Shown: positions 46,985 through 57,970 of the stretch, piece by piece
Numbering within the stretch: position 1 is the first letter of the stretch
Layout: each line of letters begins with the position of its first letter
Assembly: GCF_000400715.1 (NCBI RefSeq)
Contig: NZ_KE007347.1
Location: forward strand, 2,080,001 to 2,144,000
Source of the DNA: Acinetobacter genomosp. 15BJ
Lineage (GTDB): Bacteria; Pseudomonadota; Gammaproteobacteria; Pseudomonadales; Moraxellaceae
Direction: 5' to 3'
Length of the DNA: 64,000 nt
The notes under the pieces: model-generated
Database searches by the model: none
What the model was told of the DNA's origin: nothing
Seen by the model: only the letters and a program-made list of their open reading frames with translations
Made by a program: the position numbers and the translations under genes

Positions 46985-47818
46985 TTACTTCCGCTTGTAA
47001 TATAAGCGCATATAAGTCGTTATCGGTTGGTTATACGTTTCTGAATTAGGATCTGCATCCAATACTCGACGCATTGTCGAAGCTTTGTCCGCAAGATGCT
47101 CAAATTTTTGCGTTGGAAATTGGATTTCAGCAAGGGCGTACCGATTTACAGTTGCATCCTCAACATGACGCATATCCGCATCTTGCAACGCTAATAAGCT
47201 CTTTTGATATTGTTGAGGAATATCAACAATAAATAATGTATTGTTATCCCAGATTTCTTTAAAACGAGATTCATCAAAGCTAATATTGCCTAACGCAGGA
47301 TCTGCGACGTAAACTCGCCCATCTTTATATGCTTTATATACAACAAAATGCTTAAAGCCAGCATAAGTAATAGGAACAATCGCTGGTTGCTTTAACGAGA
47401 TAAGATCTGAAAATTCCCCACGATAGCCTCCACTATTAATCCCTAAAGCGGAAACAAAACGTTTCATATCTAATAAAGAGAAACTACGACGCTCAATAAT
47501 ACGCTGGTACTCACCATACTGGAGTAGACCGCTCATTGTTTGCTGTTCAGTTAAACGTAATCCCCCATAACCATTTAATAAAGTTGTTAAGGCAGCTGAA
47601 CCACAACTATAATCATAAGCCTGACGAACGATCCCCCGAAACTGATCCTCTGTAGCAGGTTTAATAACTACTGCTTCACGGTGGTTGCGAGTAAAGGAAG
47701 GATAACGAGAATCCAAGGTTTCTGTATAATATACAGATCCTTCTGGTTTTTTTTCTATTTCAAAGGCTTGCGTTGTAAAGTAATACATCAATGCCGAGCC
47801 TAAAGCGATCTCTAACAT
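46985..47818 (-). CDS. filB: C39-type cysteine peptidase FilB
   Basis: A 277-residue protein with an N-terminal hydrophobic segment (IALGSALMYYFTT) and a peptidase C39-like domain: catalytic cysteine in QAYDYSCGSAAL (near residue 70), histidine in GFKHFVVYKA and aspartate in VYVADPALGN. Stand-alone C39 proteins resemble the protease part of bacteriocin exporters and, in other operons, process or help export surface proteins. Here it is first in the filBCDEF unit; its substrate may be a Fil protein, which is inference. Confidence 0.85.
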   Translation of the reverse strand: MLEIALGSALMYYFTTQAFEIEKKPEGSVYYTETLDSRYPSFTRNHREAVVIKPATEDQFRGIVRQAYDYSCGSAALTTLLNGYGGLRLTEQQTMSGLLQYGEYQRIIERRSFSLLDMKRFVSALGINSGGYRGEFSDLISLKQPAIVPITYAGFKHFVVYKAYKDGRVYVADPALGNISFDESRFKEIWDNNTLFIVDIPQQYQKSLLALQDADMRHVEDATVNRYALAEIQFPTQKFEHLADKASTMRRVLDADPNSETYNQPITTYMRLYYKRK

Positions 47819-48200
47819 AAGTCTCTTTTTCTAACAATGGCAGCACTTGCCTTATTCATCTTATTTTTAGTGTCTATGACACTACATCCCTGCAAGATGA
47901 AGATACCTTCTTTTATAAAAAAATACATCTTTTTTTTGGTTTTTTTTGACAGAATGTTATTTTTTTTATTATTACACCTACAATTTGACAAATATTGCCT
48001 TTAAGCAAACATTTTTATAACAATTATTTATAATTTTAACTTTTTATTTTTAAAAATAAAACCGAATAATTCACTTAAAGTCTATAAACGATAGGCATAA
48101 AATAACAACACATCAGCACCATAATTTAAAACAATCAACAACTCATGTTATTACTCCCTTCAGTATTATTATTTACATTATGAAAACTCTACTTAAAAAC
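47819..48200. other. filA-filB intergenic region
   Basis: A 382-base very AT-rich gap with several homopolymer runs between the filA terminator and filB. It probably holds a separate promoter for filBCDEF. No small gene or clear operator is seen. Confidence 0.5.
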
Positions 48201-48228
48201 AAAAAAAGCGCAAAATGCGCTTTTTTTT
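48201..48228 (-). terminator. Terminator of filA
   Basis: GCGCA and TGCGC around a 3-base loop, flanked by A7 and T8 runs; 13 bases after the filA stop. It separates filA from filBCDEF. Confidence 0.85.
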
Positions 48229-48241
48229 GTTTGATAACTGA

Positions 48242-49201
48242 TTAGTGACCAGAAATCGTAATTACTGCACCAGAAGCTGCTGTAGGGCCAGAACCATAGG
48301 TAGTTTTTAAACCTTGGATTTCTACGTCACCGATTGAACCTGCAGTCGCACTACCTAAATGAACACCTTTAATGTAAATATCTGTACCGTTTGCTGGAGA
48401 TTGACTCACAATTCTTAAGAACCCGTCATTAGCACCTGCAACACTTTCACCAACTACACTTACATTTGCCTTAACAGTCATGTCATTACTGCCATTATCA
48501 GCAACTTTAATGCTATCTAGACGAATTTCACCCGCCAATGTACTTGCAACAGCTGTTGAAGTTTGTTGACCAATTGTTGATTTATCTTTAATACCTAGAT
48601 TGGTAATTTCCAAACCACCAGTCATTGTAGTATTCAACATGATCATTGCACCTTGAGGAGCAGCACCTAATTGAATATTCGCATCCATCGTACCTGTTTT
48701 TAATGTTAAGCCAGATAAGATTTCATTTGCTGCACCAGTAGTGCCACGTTGGATATTTGTTGTACCTTGAGTTCCAGAAGCAGCAACTTCGATTTTACCA
48801 AGACTAATATTCAAACCAGATACTTTAGCTGCAACATTAAGGAACGCACCGCCCGTTGCTGTAGTACCAGCATCCGTATCAATTTTCAAATCAGCCAAGT
48901 TATGAGAAGGCAACAATGCAGCCATATTTGGTGTAACTGAAACGTTGTTTACAACAATTGCACCAGCAACACCTGTACCACCAGAACCAATTGTACCTGC
49001 TGCGCCACCGTTGTTAGCATAACCGTCATTATCATGAATTAATAATTTATCGATCGTAACAGAGCTAATACCAAGACCAATATTAATCCCATCTTGACCT
49101 GTTGCAGCGCTTAGTGCAGCATCATCCATTGACTGCATAGCCATTGCATTTGCGCTAATCGCCATTGAAGAAACTAAAGCTAGTTTAGTAAACATTTTCA
49201 T
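48242..49201 (-). CDS. filA: Putative pilus system protein FilA
   Basis: A 319-residue secreted protein. The signal peptide (FTKLALVSSMAISANAMAM) is followed by MDDAALSAATGQDGINIGLG, the (L)SxxTGQDGI motif seen at the mature N-terminus of a group of Acinetobacter and Pseudomonas surface proteins (DUF6160 type). The rest is a repetitive beta-rich sequence of Gly, Thr, Ala, Asn and Asp without cysteines. GGGAG upstream of 49201 sets the start; a longer frame to 49222 is less likely. Its own terminator suggests it is made in different amounts from FilB-F, as for a major structural subunit. Confidence 0.8.
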   Translation of the reverse strand: MKMFTKLALVSSMAISANAMAMQSMDDAALSAATGQDGINIGLGISSVTIDKLLIHDNDGYANNGGAAGTIGSGGTGVAGAIVVNNVSVTPNMAALLPSHNLADLKIDTDAGTTATGGAFLNVAAKVSGLNISLGKIEVAASGTQGTTNIQRGTTGAANEILSGLTLKTGTMDANIQLGAAPQGAMIMLNTTMTGGLEITNLGIKDKSTIGQQTSTAVASTLAGEIRLDSIKVADNGSNDMTVKANVSVVGESVAGANDGFLRIVSQSPANGTDIYIKGVHLGSATAGSIGDVEIQGLKTTYGSGPTAASGAVITISGH

Positions 49202-49710
49202 TGAGCACTCTCCCAAGAGCATTTATTTTTTGACTTACACTACTCTAAACTGTCCACGGTCGTTTTATTCTTAAATGACAACTTGAACTTCCAATCCTTG
49301 AGTAGTTCGCTTAGCAATTACTAAATTACCTGTTTGTTATTTTATGTTCAACTCCTGTTAACTGCTTTTTATCCACAAACCGACAAACGGCATATAAAAC
49401 AATCAACATCATTTTTTTAAAAAAATTGTGACAACAACATGTAATTATTCATGATTTTTATCATATTTTTTGAACATCAAATCCAAAGTTAAAACTATTT
49501 ACCATTTATCATCATCAAAAATCAGATAAAAAGTGTTAACAAAAGTGCTTTATCTATTCTAATTTGATAAATACATCATTTATTTGATCTAAGCAATCTT
49601 CGCTCAAAAGCATCCATTTTTTCATCAAACAGTAGGATAAACACCAGTTTGATATTTTTGGATGTAGTACAATTTCTCTCTTCAAATGTAGATACAAGTT
49701 TTTCCGTTTT
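49202..49710. other. Divergent region filA / pabB
   Basis: A 509-base AT-rich gap holding the filA and pabB promoters. A single TTATCCACA (49369-49377) equals the DnaA consensus but is isolated. I see no gene. Confidence 0.5.
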
Positions 49711-51054
49711 ATGTCTTATTTTCAGCAAAAGCTTAACACGCAACCCACATCTGCATTTGAGCTTCTGTCCCGACTGTTTGATTTAACTGGGTTGGTTTAT
49801 TTGCATGACCAAGGTGCACCTGTTATTGCATTTTTACCCAAAGAGTTTTTAATTTTTCAGCAATCTAAACTTCAACAATTTCAACAAATACAATTCAATC
49901 AATATCAATTAAAATCTGAAGCACTTTCGCTGATAGAATTTTCTAAATTTCGCCATTCAACAACCTCTAATAGTGCTAATAATTTTAAAGGGGGTTACAT
50001 TGGCTTCTTTAGTTATGACTATAGTGCAGATCAATTTACAACAATTGATTCACACCCACAGCCAAGTTTTTTCTTGGGCCAATATTCTAGTTTTTTAAAA
50101 CATGAGAACGGTGTTTGGCAGTTTTATAGTGATGAGGACCATGCTGAAAGCATTTATCAACAAATTTCAACGTTGGTCAATACATCTAACATACTTGAAA
50201 CAATAGCATTAAATGAAAAATGTCAGCCACGCTGGTCTAAACAACAATACTTTACTGCATTCGATCAAGTACAGGAATACATCAAAGCTGGCGATTGTTA
50301 TCAAATTAATCTGACTCAAGAATTTACAGCAAATGTACAAGGCTCATTATTAAGCAGTGCCCATGATTTATGGGAACTCACCCAAGCACCCTATGCTGGT
50401 TATCTCAAAATCAATGATTTTGAATTGCTCAGTTGCTCTCCTGAACTGTTTATTGAATTCAAGGACAACCGAGAAATTAAAACACGTCCAATCAAAGGTA
50501 CCATGCCACGTTTTGACGATCCACAACAAGATCAGATCTCAAAAGATAAACTCAGCCACTCTGAAAAAGATCAGGCTGAGAATGTCATGATTGTCGATTT
50601 GCTCCGCAATGACTTGAGTGTCTATGCTGAAACAGGCTCTGTTGAAACAACCAAATTATTTGAAATTGAAAGTTTTAATCAAGTCCATCATATGGTCAGC
50701 GAGATTATGGCAACCTTAAAAGCAGAAATCAATCCAATGCAAATGTTATTGTCTGCCCTACCAGGTGGTTCAATCACAGGTGCGCCGAAGATTCGTGCCA
50801 TGCAAATCATTGAAGAATTAGAAGGTGCGCCGCGCGGTGCTTATTGTGGCAGCTTAGGTTATTTTAATTTCGACGGTACAGGTTGTTGGAATATCTTGAT
50901 TCGCAGTATTCAAAAATATCAGGATCAATTATCAATGTGGGCGGGTGGTGGCATCACCATTGCTTCTAATGCAGAAGCAGAATATCAAGAATGCTTTGAT
51001 AAAATTTCTGCCATGCTTGATTTACTCAATACATGGCAGACATCTGAACAATAA
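49711..51054 (+). CDS. pabB: Aminodeoxychorismate synthase component I
   Basis: A 447-residue chorismate-binding enzyme that, with the amidotransferase PabA, makes aminodeoxychorismate for folate. YIKAGDCYQINLTQEF, TRPIKGTMPR (Lys motif that separates PabB from TrpE) and LPGGSITGAPKIRAMQIIEE are diagnostic. The PabA partner is not adjacent. Convergent with hisC, with only 14 bases between the stops. Confidence 0.94.
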   Translation: MSYFQQKLNTQPTSAFELLSRLFDLTGLVYLHDQGAPVIAFLPKEFLIFQQSKLQQFQQIQFNQYQLKSEALSLIEFSKFRHSTTSNSANNFKGGYIGFFSYDYSADQFTTIDSHPQPSFFLGQYSSFLKHENGVWQFYSDEDHAESIYQQISTLVNTSNILETIALNEKCQPRWSKQQYFTAFDQVQEYIKAGDCYQINLTQEFTANVQGSLLSSAHDLWELTQAPYAGYLKINDFELLSCSPELFIEFKDNREIKTRPIKGTMPRFDDPQQDQISKDKLSHSEKDQAENVMIVDLLRNDLSVYAETGSVETTKLFEIESFNQVHHMVSEIMATLKAEINPMQMLLSALPGGSITGAPKIRAMQIIEELEGAPRGAYCGSLGYFNFDGTGCWNILIRSIQKYQDQLSMWAGGGITIASNAEAEYQECFDKISAMLDLLNTWQTSEQ

Positions 51055-51068
51055 GCGTCAATACAGAT

Positions 51069-52154
51069 TTATAAAATTTGCGTTTTAAGCGTATCGACTA
51101 AACGCTGGTTTTGTTCATCTGTACCAATCGTGATACGCAAGAATTGATTAATGCGCGGCTTATTGAAATAACGCACAATAATCCCCTGTTCACGCAATTG
51201 TTGAGCCAGCTGAGCAGCATCATGTTGCGGATGTGTAGCAAAGATAAAATTGGCTTTCGAAGGCAATAGCTCAAAGCCTAAAGCTATGAGATCACTCACT
51301 AATTTTTCTCGGCTCTCAATCACTTTGGCACATTGCGCTTCAAAATAAGCTTGATCTTCGAATGAAGCCACGGCTGCTGCTATCGCAAAACGATCGATTG
51401 GATAGGAGTTAAAACTATTTTTGACTGCTTCAAGTGCCGCAATCAAATGCGCTTGTGCAATGGCAAAACCAACGCGTAAGCCCGCCAATGAACGTGACTT
51501 AGATGTCGTTTGGCAAACCACTAAATTTTCATAGCGGTTGACCAATTGCACCGCTGACTCAGCACCGAAATCGACATAGGCTTCATCAATCACAACCACA
51601 CGATCTGGATTTGCCTTAAGCACCTGTTCAATGTCATCTAAACCGAGCGCAATACTGGTTGGTGCATTTGGATTGGTGATAATAATACCGCCATTTTCCT
51701 GCTCGTAATCCGATACATCAATTTCGAATTTTTCATTCAAAGGAATCTGCTTAGTTTGAGTTGCAAAAAACTGGCTATACACAGGATAAAAACTATAAGT
51801 AATATCTGGATAAAGAATCGGTTGTTTCTGGATAAAAAAAGCTTTGAAGATATGTGCCAATACCTCATCCGACCCATTACCGACAAAGACTTGAGCCACA
51901 TCAACATGCTGTTGTTTGGCAATCGCCTGCTTTAAAGTCGTCGCGTCTGGATCAGGATACAGACGTAATGCATCAGCATGATCTGCTAAAACAGCTTGGA
52001 CTGCTTCTACCACTTTTGGTGATGGCGGATATGGGTTTTCATTGGTATTCAATTTGAGTAAGTTCTGAATTTTAGGTTGCTCACCTGGTACATAAGGCTC
52101 TAATTCACGAACTTCGGGGCTCCAAAAACGCATTTGTTCTGCTGTAAACGTCAT
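51069..52154 (-). CDS. hisC: Histidinol-phosphate aminotransferase
   Basis: A 361-residue PLP enzyme of histidine biosynthesis. The PLP lysine lies in [31 protein letters not shown] near the N-terminus and [11 protein letters not shown] are characteristic. It follows hisD by 61 bases, with a hairpin between them that should reduce or end read-through. Confidence 0.95.
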   Translation of the reverse strand: MTFTAEQMRFWSPEVRELEPYVPGEQPKIQNLLKLNTNENPYPPSPKVVEAVQAVLADHADALRLYPDPDATTLKQAIAKQQHVDVAQVFVGNGSDEVLAHIFKAFFIQKQPILYPDITYSFYPVYSQFFATQTKQIPLNEKFEIDVSDYEQENGGIIITNPNAPTSIALGLDDIEQVLKANPDRVVVIDEAYVDFGAESAVQLVNRYENLVVCQTTSKSRSLAGLRVGFAIAQAHLIAALEAVKNSFNSYPIDRFAIAAAVASFEDQAYFEAQCAKVIESREKLVSDLIALGFELLPSKANFIFATHPQHDAAQLAQQLREQGIIVRYFNKPRINQFLRITIGTDEQNQRLVDTLKTQIL

Positions 52155-52175
52155 TGTTCTACTCTCATGTATCCT

Positions 52176-52198
52176 AAAAAAGGGGCTAACTAGCCCCT
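52176..52198 (-). terminator. Hairpin with T-run between hisD and hisC
   Basis: AGGGGCTA pairs with TAGCCCCT; read leftward a T5-6 run follows. It lies inside what would be a hisD-hisC operon, so it may be a full terminator or a partial attenuator. Confidence 0.75.
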
Positions 52199-52215
52199 AT
52201 CAATCTTTGAATCGG

Positions 52216-53505
52216 TTATTGGTAACGATAACGGGCTGAGCGCGCATGGGCATCAAGATTTTCTTGCACTGCCAGCACATCCGCTGCTTTTGCCAAGTGC
52301 TTGACACCCTCTTGAGAGCACATAATCAAGCTAGAACGTTTCTGGAAATCATAAACACCGAGTGGTGAAGAAAAACGCGCTGTCCCCGATGTCGGCAAGA
52401 CATGGTTTGGACCGGCACAATAGTCACCAATCGCTTCTGGGGTATAACGTCCCATAAAGATTGCACCCGCATGACGAATCTCCTGACTCATTAATTCAGC
52501 CTCATCAAGACAGAGTTCTAAATGCTCTGGTGCGACCTGATTAATCAGTTCAATTGCTTCTGCACGATCTTTTACCAACACCAATGCACCACGATTTTGA
52601 ATCGAAGTTTTGGCAATTTCGGCTTTTGGTAATTCAGTTAAGTGCTTTTGAATCGCGGCTTCAACTGCATTTAGCAACGCTTCATCTGGAGTAATGAAAA
52701 TCGCTTGTGCAACCGTATCATGCTCAGCTTGAGACAATACGTCCATGGCTAGCCATTCAGCATTATTGTCACCTTCGGCATAGACCAAAATTTCCGAAGG
52801 TCCAGCGATCATATCGATACCAACCTGACCAAAGACAGCACGTTTTGCGGCTGCTACAAATCGATTGCCTGGCCCCGTAATTTTGTCTACCGCAGGAATG
52901 GTTTGTGTTCCATAAGCCAATGCAGCAACAGCCTGTGCACCACCAATAGTAAATACTCGGCTTACACCTGCCAAATAAGCAGCTGCCAATACCAATGGAT
53001 TCAACTCACCATTTGGCGCAGGAACGACCATGATAATTTCAGGTACACCGGCTACATGTGCAGGCAAAGCATTCATGAGTACCGATGATGGATAAGAGGC
53101 TAATCCGCCAGGCACATATATTCCAACACGATCCAGCGGTGTGACTTTTTGGCCTAAGGTATTGCCTAACTCATCAATATACGTCCAACCTTCCTGCTTT
53201 TGTGCTTGATGGAAAGAACGAATGCGTTTTGCAGCAAGTTCTAATGCTTCACGGATTTCAACACTTAAGCCATCAAATGCGGTTTTAAGTTGTGTTTGAG
53301 TCAGTTCTAAGTCAGAGAATTGATGCGCTGGATGTCGATCGAACTGTTGCGTTAATTTAAGCACATGATCATCACCATGCTGACGAACATCAGCAATAAT
53401 TTGATCTACAGTTTGTATTAATTGAGGATCATTAACCGTTTCAAATGCTAAAAGTTCAGCAAATGTCTGTTTAAAATTTTGATCCTGAGTCGATAAACGT
53501 CGCAT
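52216..53505 (-). CDS. hisD: Histidinol dehydrogenase
   Basis: A 429-residue zinc enzyme carrying out the last two oxidations of histidine synthesis. VPGGLASYPSSVLMNALPA, GPGNRFVAAAKRAVFGQVG, GPSEILV and GAIFMGRYTPEAIGDYCAG are all family signatures. I use the ATG at 53505 (MRRLSTQD); a GTG 12 bases upstream is also in frame. In this window it is separated from hisG by the plus-strand ECF41 module. Confidence 0.95.
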   Translation of the reverse strand: MRRLSTQDQNFKQTFAELLAFETVNDPQLIQTVDQIIADVRQHGDDHVLKLTQQFDRHPAHQFSDLELTQTQLKTAFDGLSVEIREALELAAKRIRSFHQAQKQEGWTYIDELGNTLGQKVTPLDRVGIYVPGGLASYPSSVLMNALPAHVAGVPEIIMVVPAPNGELNPLVLAAAYLAGVSRVFTIGGAQAVAALAYGTQTIPAVDKITGPGNRFVAAAKRAVFGQVGIDMIAGPSEILVYAEGDNNAEWLAMDVLSQAEHDTVAQAIFITPDEALLNAVEAAIQKHLTELPKAEIAKTSIQNRGALVLVKDRAEAIELINQVAPEHLELCLDEAELMSQEIRHAGAIFMGRYTPEAIGDYCAGPNHVLPTSGTARFSSPLGVYDFQKRSSLIMCSQEGVKHLAKAADVLAVQENLDAHARSARYRYQ

Positions 53506-53694
53506 CAATTTACCCACAAGGCGAATAAGAGAGCGCTAAGTTTACTCTTTTTCAGTGTACTTGTGGGTACAATATAGGCTAAAAAAATCAATCAGAAAGA
53601 GAGGGTTCTTCGATCAATCCATAATTTCTACTTTTATCTTTTTAATCAAAACATTTAGCTATCAAAAACAAAAGTTAAATTTTTTTATTCCATT

Positions 53695-53721
53695 TGTCAC
53701 AAAACAAAAGGCTGAATCGTC
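53695..53721 (+). promoter_or_regulatory. ECF41-type promoter
   Basis: TGTCACA (53695-53701), a 16-base spacer and CGTC (53718-53721) match the promoter motif known for ECF41 sigma factors. It lies 39 bases upstream of the carboxymuconolactone decarboxylase-type gene start, and the ECF41 sigma gene follows that gene, so the module is probably self-activated. Confidence 0.85.
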
Positions 53722-53760
53722 AAATGAATACCCCCGTTGATTTTAATCAGGAACACTATA

Positions 53761-54192
53761 ATGACGACACTCAATATTCATCCGAAAAAACATTTGCCCG
53801 AGTCAATTCATCACCTCTATCAAGTCCATCAAAATATTCTCGATTCAGCTCTGATAGATCGCTCGCTTTATCATCTTGTTCTATTACGTGCCTCACAAAT
53901 CAATGGTTGTGCTTTTTGTGTGAAGATGCATATCACAGAAGCTTTGGCAGATGGTGAAATACAATCACGTTTGGACCGTTTGGTGGTATGGCGACATTGC
54001 AATGATTATACGGATCAGGAAAAAGCCGCCTTTGCTTGGGTTGAAGCACTCACGACTTTACACCCGCTCACTGATTATGAACCGTTACGCATAACGCTTT
54101 TGAAATATTTCAGTGAGCCACAAATTTCAGCTTTAACTTTACTGATTGGCATGATTAATTTGTGGAATCGAGTTGCAATTTCACAGCATTAA
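53761..54192 (+). CDS. Carboxymuconolactone decarboxylase/AhpD-type protein
   Basis: A 143-residue protein of the CMD/AhpD fold. The redox motif GCAFCVKMH (CxxC with following His) lies near residue 50, as in AhpD-like peroxidase partners, and the later part shows the usual helical repeat FAWVEALTTLHPLTDYEPLR. Such proteins are the commonest partners of ECF41 sigma factors. The start at 53761 follows AGGA and lies just downstream of an ECF41 promoter motif. Its substrate is unknown. Confidence 0.88.
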   Translation: MTTLNIHPKKHLPESIHHLYQVHQNILDSALIDRSLYHLVLLRASQINGCAFCVKMHITEALADGEIQSRLDRLVVWRHCNDYTDQEKAAFAWVEALTTLHPLTDYEPLRITLLKYFSEPQISALTLLIGMINLWNRVAISQH

Positions 54193-54197
54193 CATCT

Positions 54198-55070
54198 ATG
54201 AAAGCATCAGGCATGATTAGCCAACATGATTTAACGATTTTTGAGACAAGCCGAACATTTCTGTTCGGTCTTGCTTATCGACTATTAGGAACAACAAGTG
54301 ATGCGGAAGATGTTTTACAGGATATTTTTATAAAATGGCAGCAGCAACCTAAGCAAGATATTCTCAACCCTCAAGCTTGGCTGACCTCTGTATGCACACG
54401 CCATTGCATTGATCTACTCCGTGCTCACCACAGATCTAGAACTGAATATACGGGAACATGGTTACCTGAACCCTATCATCATACAGAAACATTCTCGGTC
54501 GAATCCGACTATACCCTCTCCACCGCTTTCCTTTTAGTTCTTGAAAAACTTTCAGTTAAAGAACGTGCGGCATATTTACTACATGACATCTTTAATCTTG
54601 ACTATGTTGAAATTTCAGAAATTCTTCGGGAACAACAAAGTAATTGTCGACAATTGGTGGCCCGCAGCAGAAAACGTATTGCAGATGAACCGAATGTTCT
54701 CGCGAATCATCCGACTCAGCAGCAAATCAACTTACTCAATGCATTCAAGATCGCCATTCATTCACATGACCTGAATCAACTCACACAATTACTTAGTGAC
54801 GATATCCAATTTGCAGCAGATGGCGGTGGTAAAGTCTCCGCTATTCGACAGCCTTTCATTGGCCAACCGCCTATATTACGTTTCTTTGAACGCTTGCTTT
54901 TTCAGGCGTGGATAGAGCTCTCTTGGGAAATGTGCCATATCAATGGCAGTGTCGGTTTTAAACTCTATGACTCAGACCATTGTTGTGTCATGGTACTTAC
55001 TTTTGCTTTCAATGATCAGCAACAGCTGCAAAGTATTTATTCTTTACGTAATCCAGATAAACTCAAATAA
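54198..55070 (+). CDS. ECF41-group RNA polymerase sigma factor
   Basis: A 290-residue extracytoplasmic-function sigma factor: region 2 (FLFGLAYRLLGTTSDAEDVL followed by QDIFIKW), region 4 (LSVKERAAYLLHDIFNLDYV and SNCRQLVARSRKRI) and a SnoaL-like C-terminal domain. The DGGGK motif at residues 208-212 marks the ECF41 group, in which this extension controls activity in place of a separate anti-sigma factor. It starts 6 bases after the CMD gene stop. ATG at 54198 is chosen; 54213 is possible. Inducing signal unknown. Confidence 0.92.
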   Translation: MKASGMISQHDLTIFETSRTFLFGLAYRLLGTTSDAEDVLQDIFIKWQQQPKQDILNPQAWLTSVCTRHCIDLLRAHHRSRTEYTGTWLPEPYHHTETFSVESDYTLSTAFLLVLEKLSVKERAAYLLHDIFNLDYVEISEILREQQSNCRQLVARSRKRIADEPNVLANHPTQQQINLLNAFKIAIHSHDLNQLTQLLSDDIQFAADGGGKVSAIRQPFIGQPPILRFFERLLFQAWIELSWEMCHINGSVGFKLYDSDHCCVMVLTFAFNDQQQLQSIYSLRNPDKLK

Positions 55071-55096
55071 AAAGGCCAACCGAAGCTGACCTTTTT
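55069..55096. terminator. Bidirectional terminator, sigma gene / hisG
   Basis: AAAAAGG (55069-55075) pairs with CCTTTTT (55090-55096), with an imperfect inner stem; it overlaps the end of the sigma gene and lies 19 bases after hisG. Confidence 0.7.
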
Positions 55097-55115
55097 ATTC
55101 AATTCAATCTAAAAC

Positions 55116-57067
<1,952 letters not shown>

Positions 57068-57319
57068 TTAAGCTCCGAAAAGGCTTGCTTTGCGCCATTC
57101 GTCTTTTGTCATTGCGCGAATCGTAACAGCGTGAACTGCACCACTCGCAATATAAGAATTTAGAGGTGCATAAACGGCTTGTTGACGAGCAACGGTACGC
57201 TTACCTTCAAACTGATCATCCACAATACGAAGGTCAAATTTCCCAGCTTGACCGCTCACTGCTACTTCTGCTTCAGGGAAAGCTTCTTTTAAAATTTGCG
57301 TGAGCTGCTCACTATTCAT
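57068..57319 (-). CDS. ibaG: BolA family protein (IbaG type)
   Basis: An 83-residue BolA-fold protein: FPEAEVAVSGQAGKFDLRIV, then the family helix RTVARQQAVYAPLNSYIASG and AVHAVTIRAMTKDEW. Its position directly before murA is the conserved site of IbaG in gammaproteobacteria. BolA proteins work with monothiol glutaredoxins in iron-sulfur handling. Confidence 0.93.
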   Translation of the reverse strand: MNSEQLTQILKEAFPEAEVAVSGQAGKFDLRIVDDQFEGKRTVARQQAVYAPLNSYIASGAVHAVTIRAMTKDEWRKASLFGA

Positions 57320-57412
57320 TACAAGGCCTCTTATACAACCATTGGTGTAAAACCAGCTATTTTACTATAACTTTTTCACATAATTCAGTAAGCAGTTTCT
57401 TTTTTTATCAAT

Positions 57413-57441
57413 AAAAAAAGAGGCTTCACAAAAAGCCTCTT
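57413..57441 (-). terminator. Terminator of hpf
   Basis: AAGAGGCTT and AAGCCTCTT form a 9-bp stem around CACAAA; read leftward a T7 run follows, 16 bases after the hpf stop. Confidence 0.85.
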
Positions 57442-57456
57442 ATACAAAATAAAAAA

Positions 57457-57798
57457 TTAACTCAAAAGTGCCAGTTCATGTTGATACGAACATTGAATTT
57501 TTCGATGTTTTGCTAGCTGGCGTTTTAATTTATCTGTCAGTTTTCGAATTGAAGTATACATATCATCGGCTGTCGCCTGTGCAAACAGTTCTACCCCCGG
57601 CAAACGTATAATCGCTTCAGCGATATGATTTGCACTACCTTTGTGTGAACGTTTGTCAATTTGATGATCTTTAGCCAGCTTGATTTGCATACTATTGACC
57701 TGATCTAGATGTTTGGTCATTTGACTAAACTTTTCTTTTATATTTTCTTCAATGGCTGGTGTAATGGTTAAATGGTGCCCACGAATCGTTATTTGCAT
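57457..57798 (-). CDS. hpf: Ribosome hibernation promoting factor
   Basis: A 113-residue short-form HPF/YfiA protein: MQITIRGHHLTITPAIEENI, then ADDMYTSIRKLTDKLKRQL and KHRKI. It binds the small ribosomal subunit in stationary phase. AGGGA sets the start at 57798; a longer frame to 57882 has no family similarity. It follows rpoN by 172 bases, the usual order in this group of bacteria. Confidence 0.93.
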   Translation of the reverse strand: MQITIRGHHLTITPAIEENIKEKFSQMTKHLDQVNSMQIKLAKDHQIDKRSHKGSANHIAEAIIRLPGVELFAQATADDMYTSIRKLTDKLKRQLAKHRKIQCSYQHELALLS

Positions 57799-57970
57799 AA
57801 TTCTATCCCTCACCTTTTTCTCAGGATACAAGAAAATCGCTTCAGCAAATTTAATGCACATTATCAGTGGTTCAATATCCATTAAATCATTTCAGCGATT
57901 CCTCTAGTGATCATTAAAAAAATTCATTATTCCGTAATAATGAACCCCTAGAATAGTCACACCTTGAAAT

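Noticed and set aside
49369..49377. Isolated TTATCCACA near filA
   Set aside because: A single 9-mer in AT-rich DNA is expected by chance and lacks neighbouring boxes.
53555..53740. 61-codon frame upstream of the CMD gene
   Set aside because: It covers the ECF41 promoter region, has low-complexity Phe/Lys content and no ribosome-binding site.
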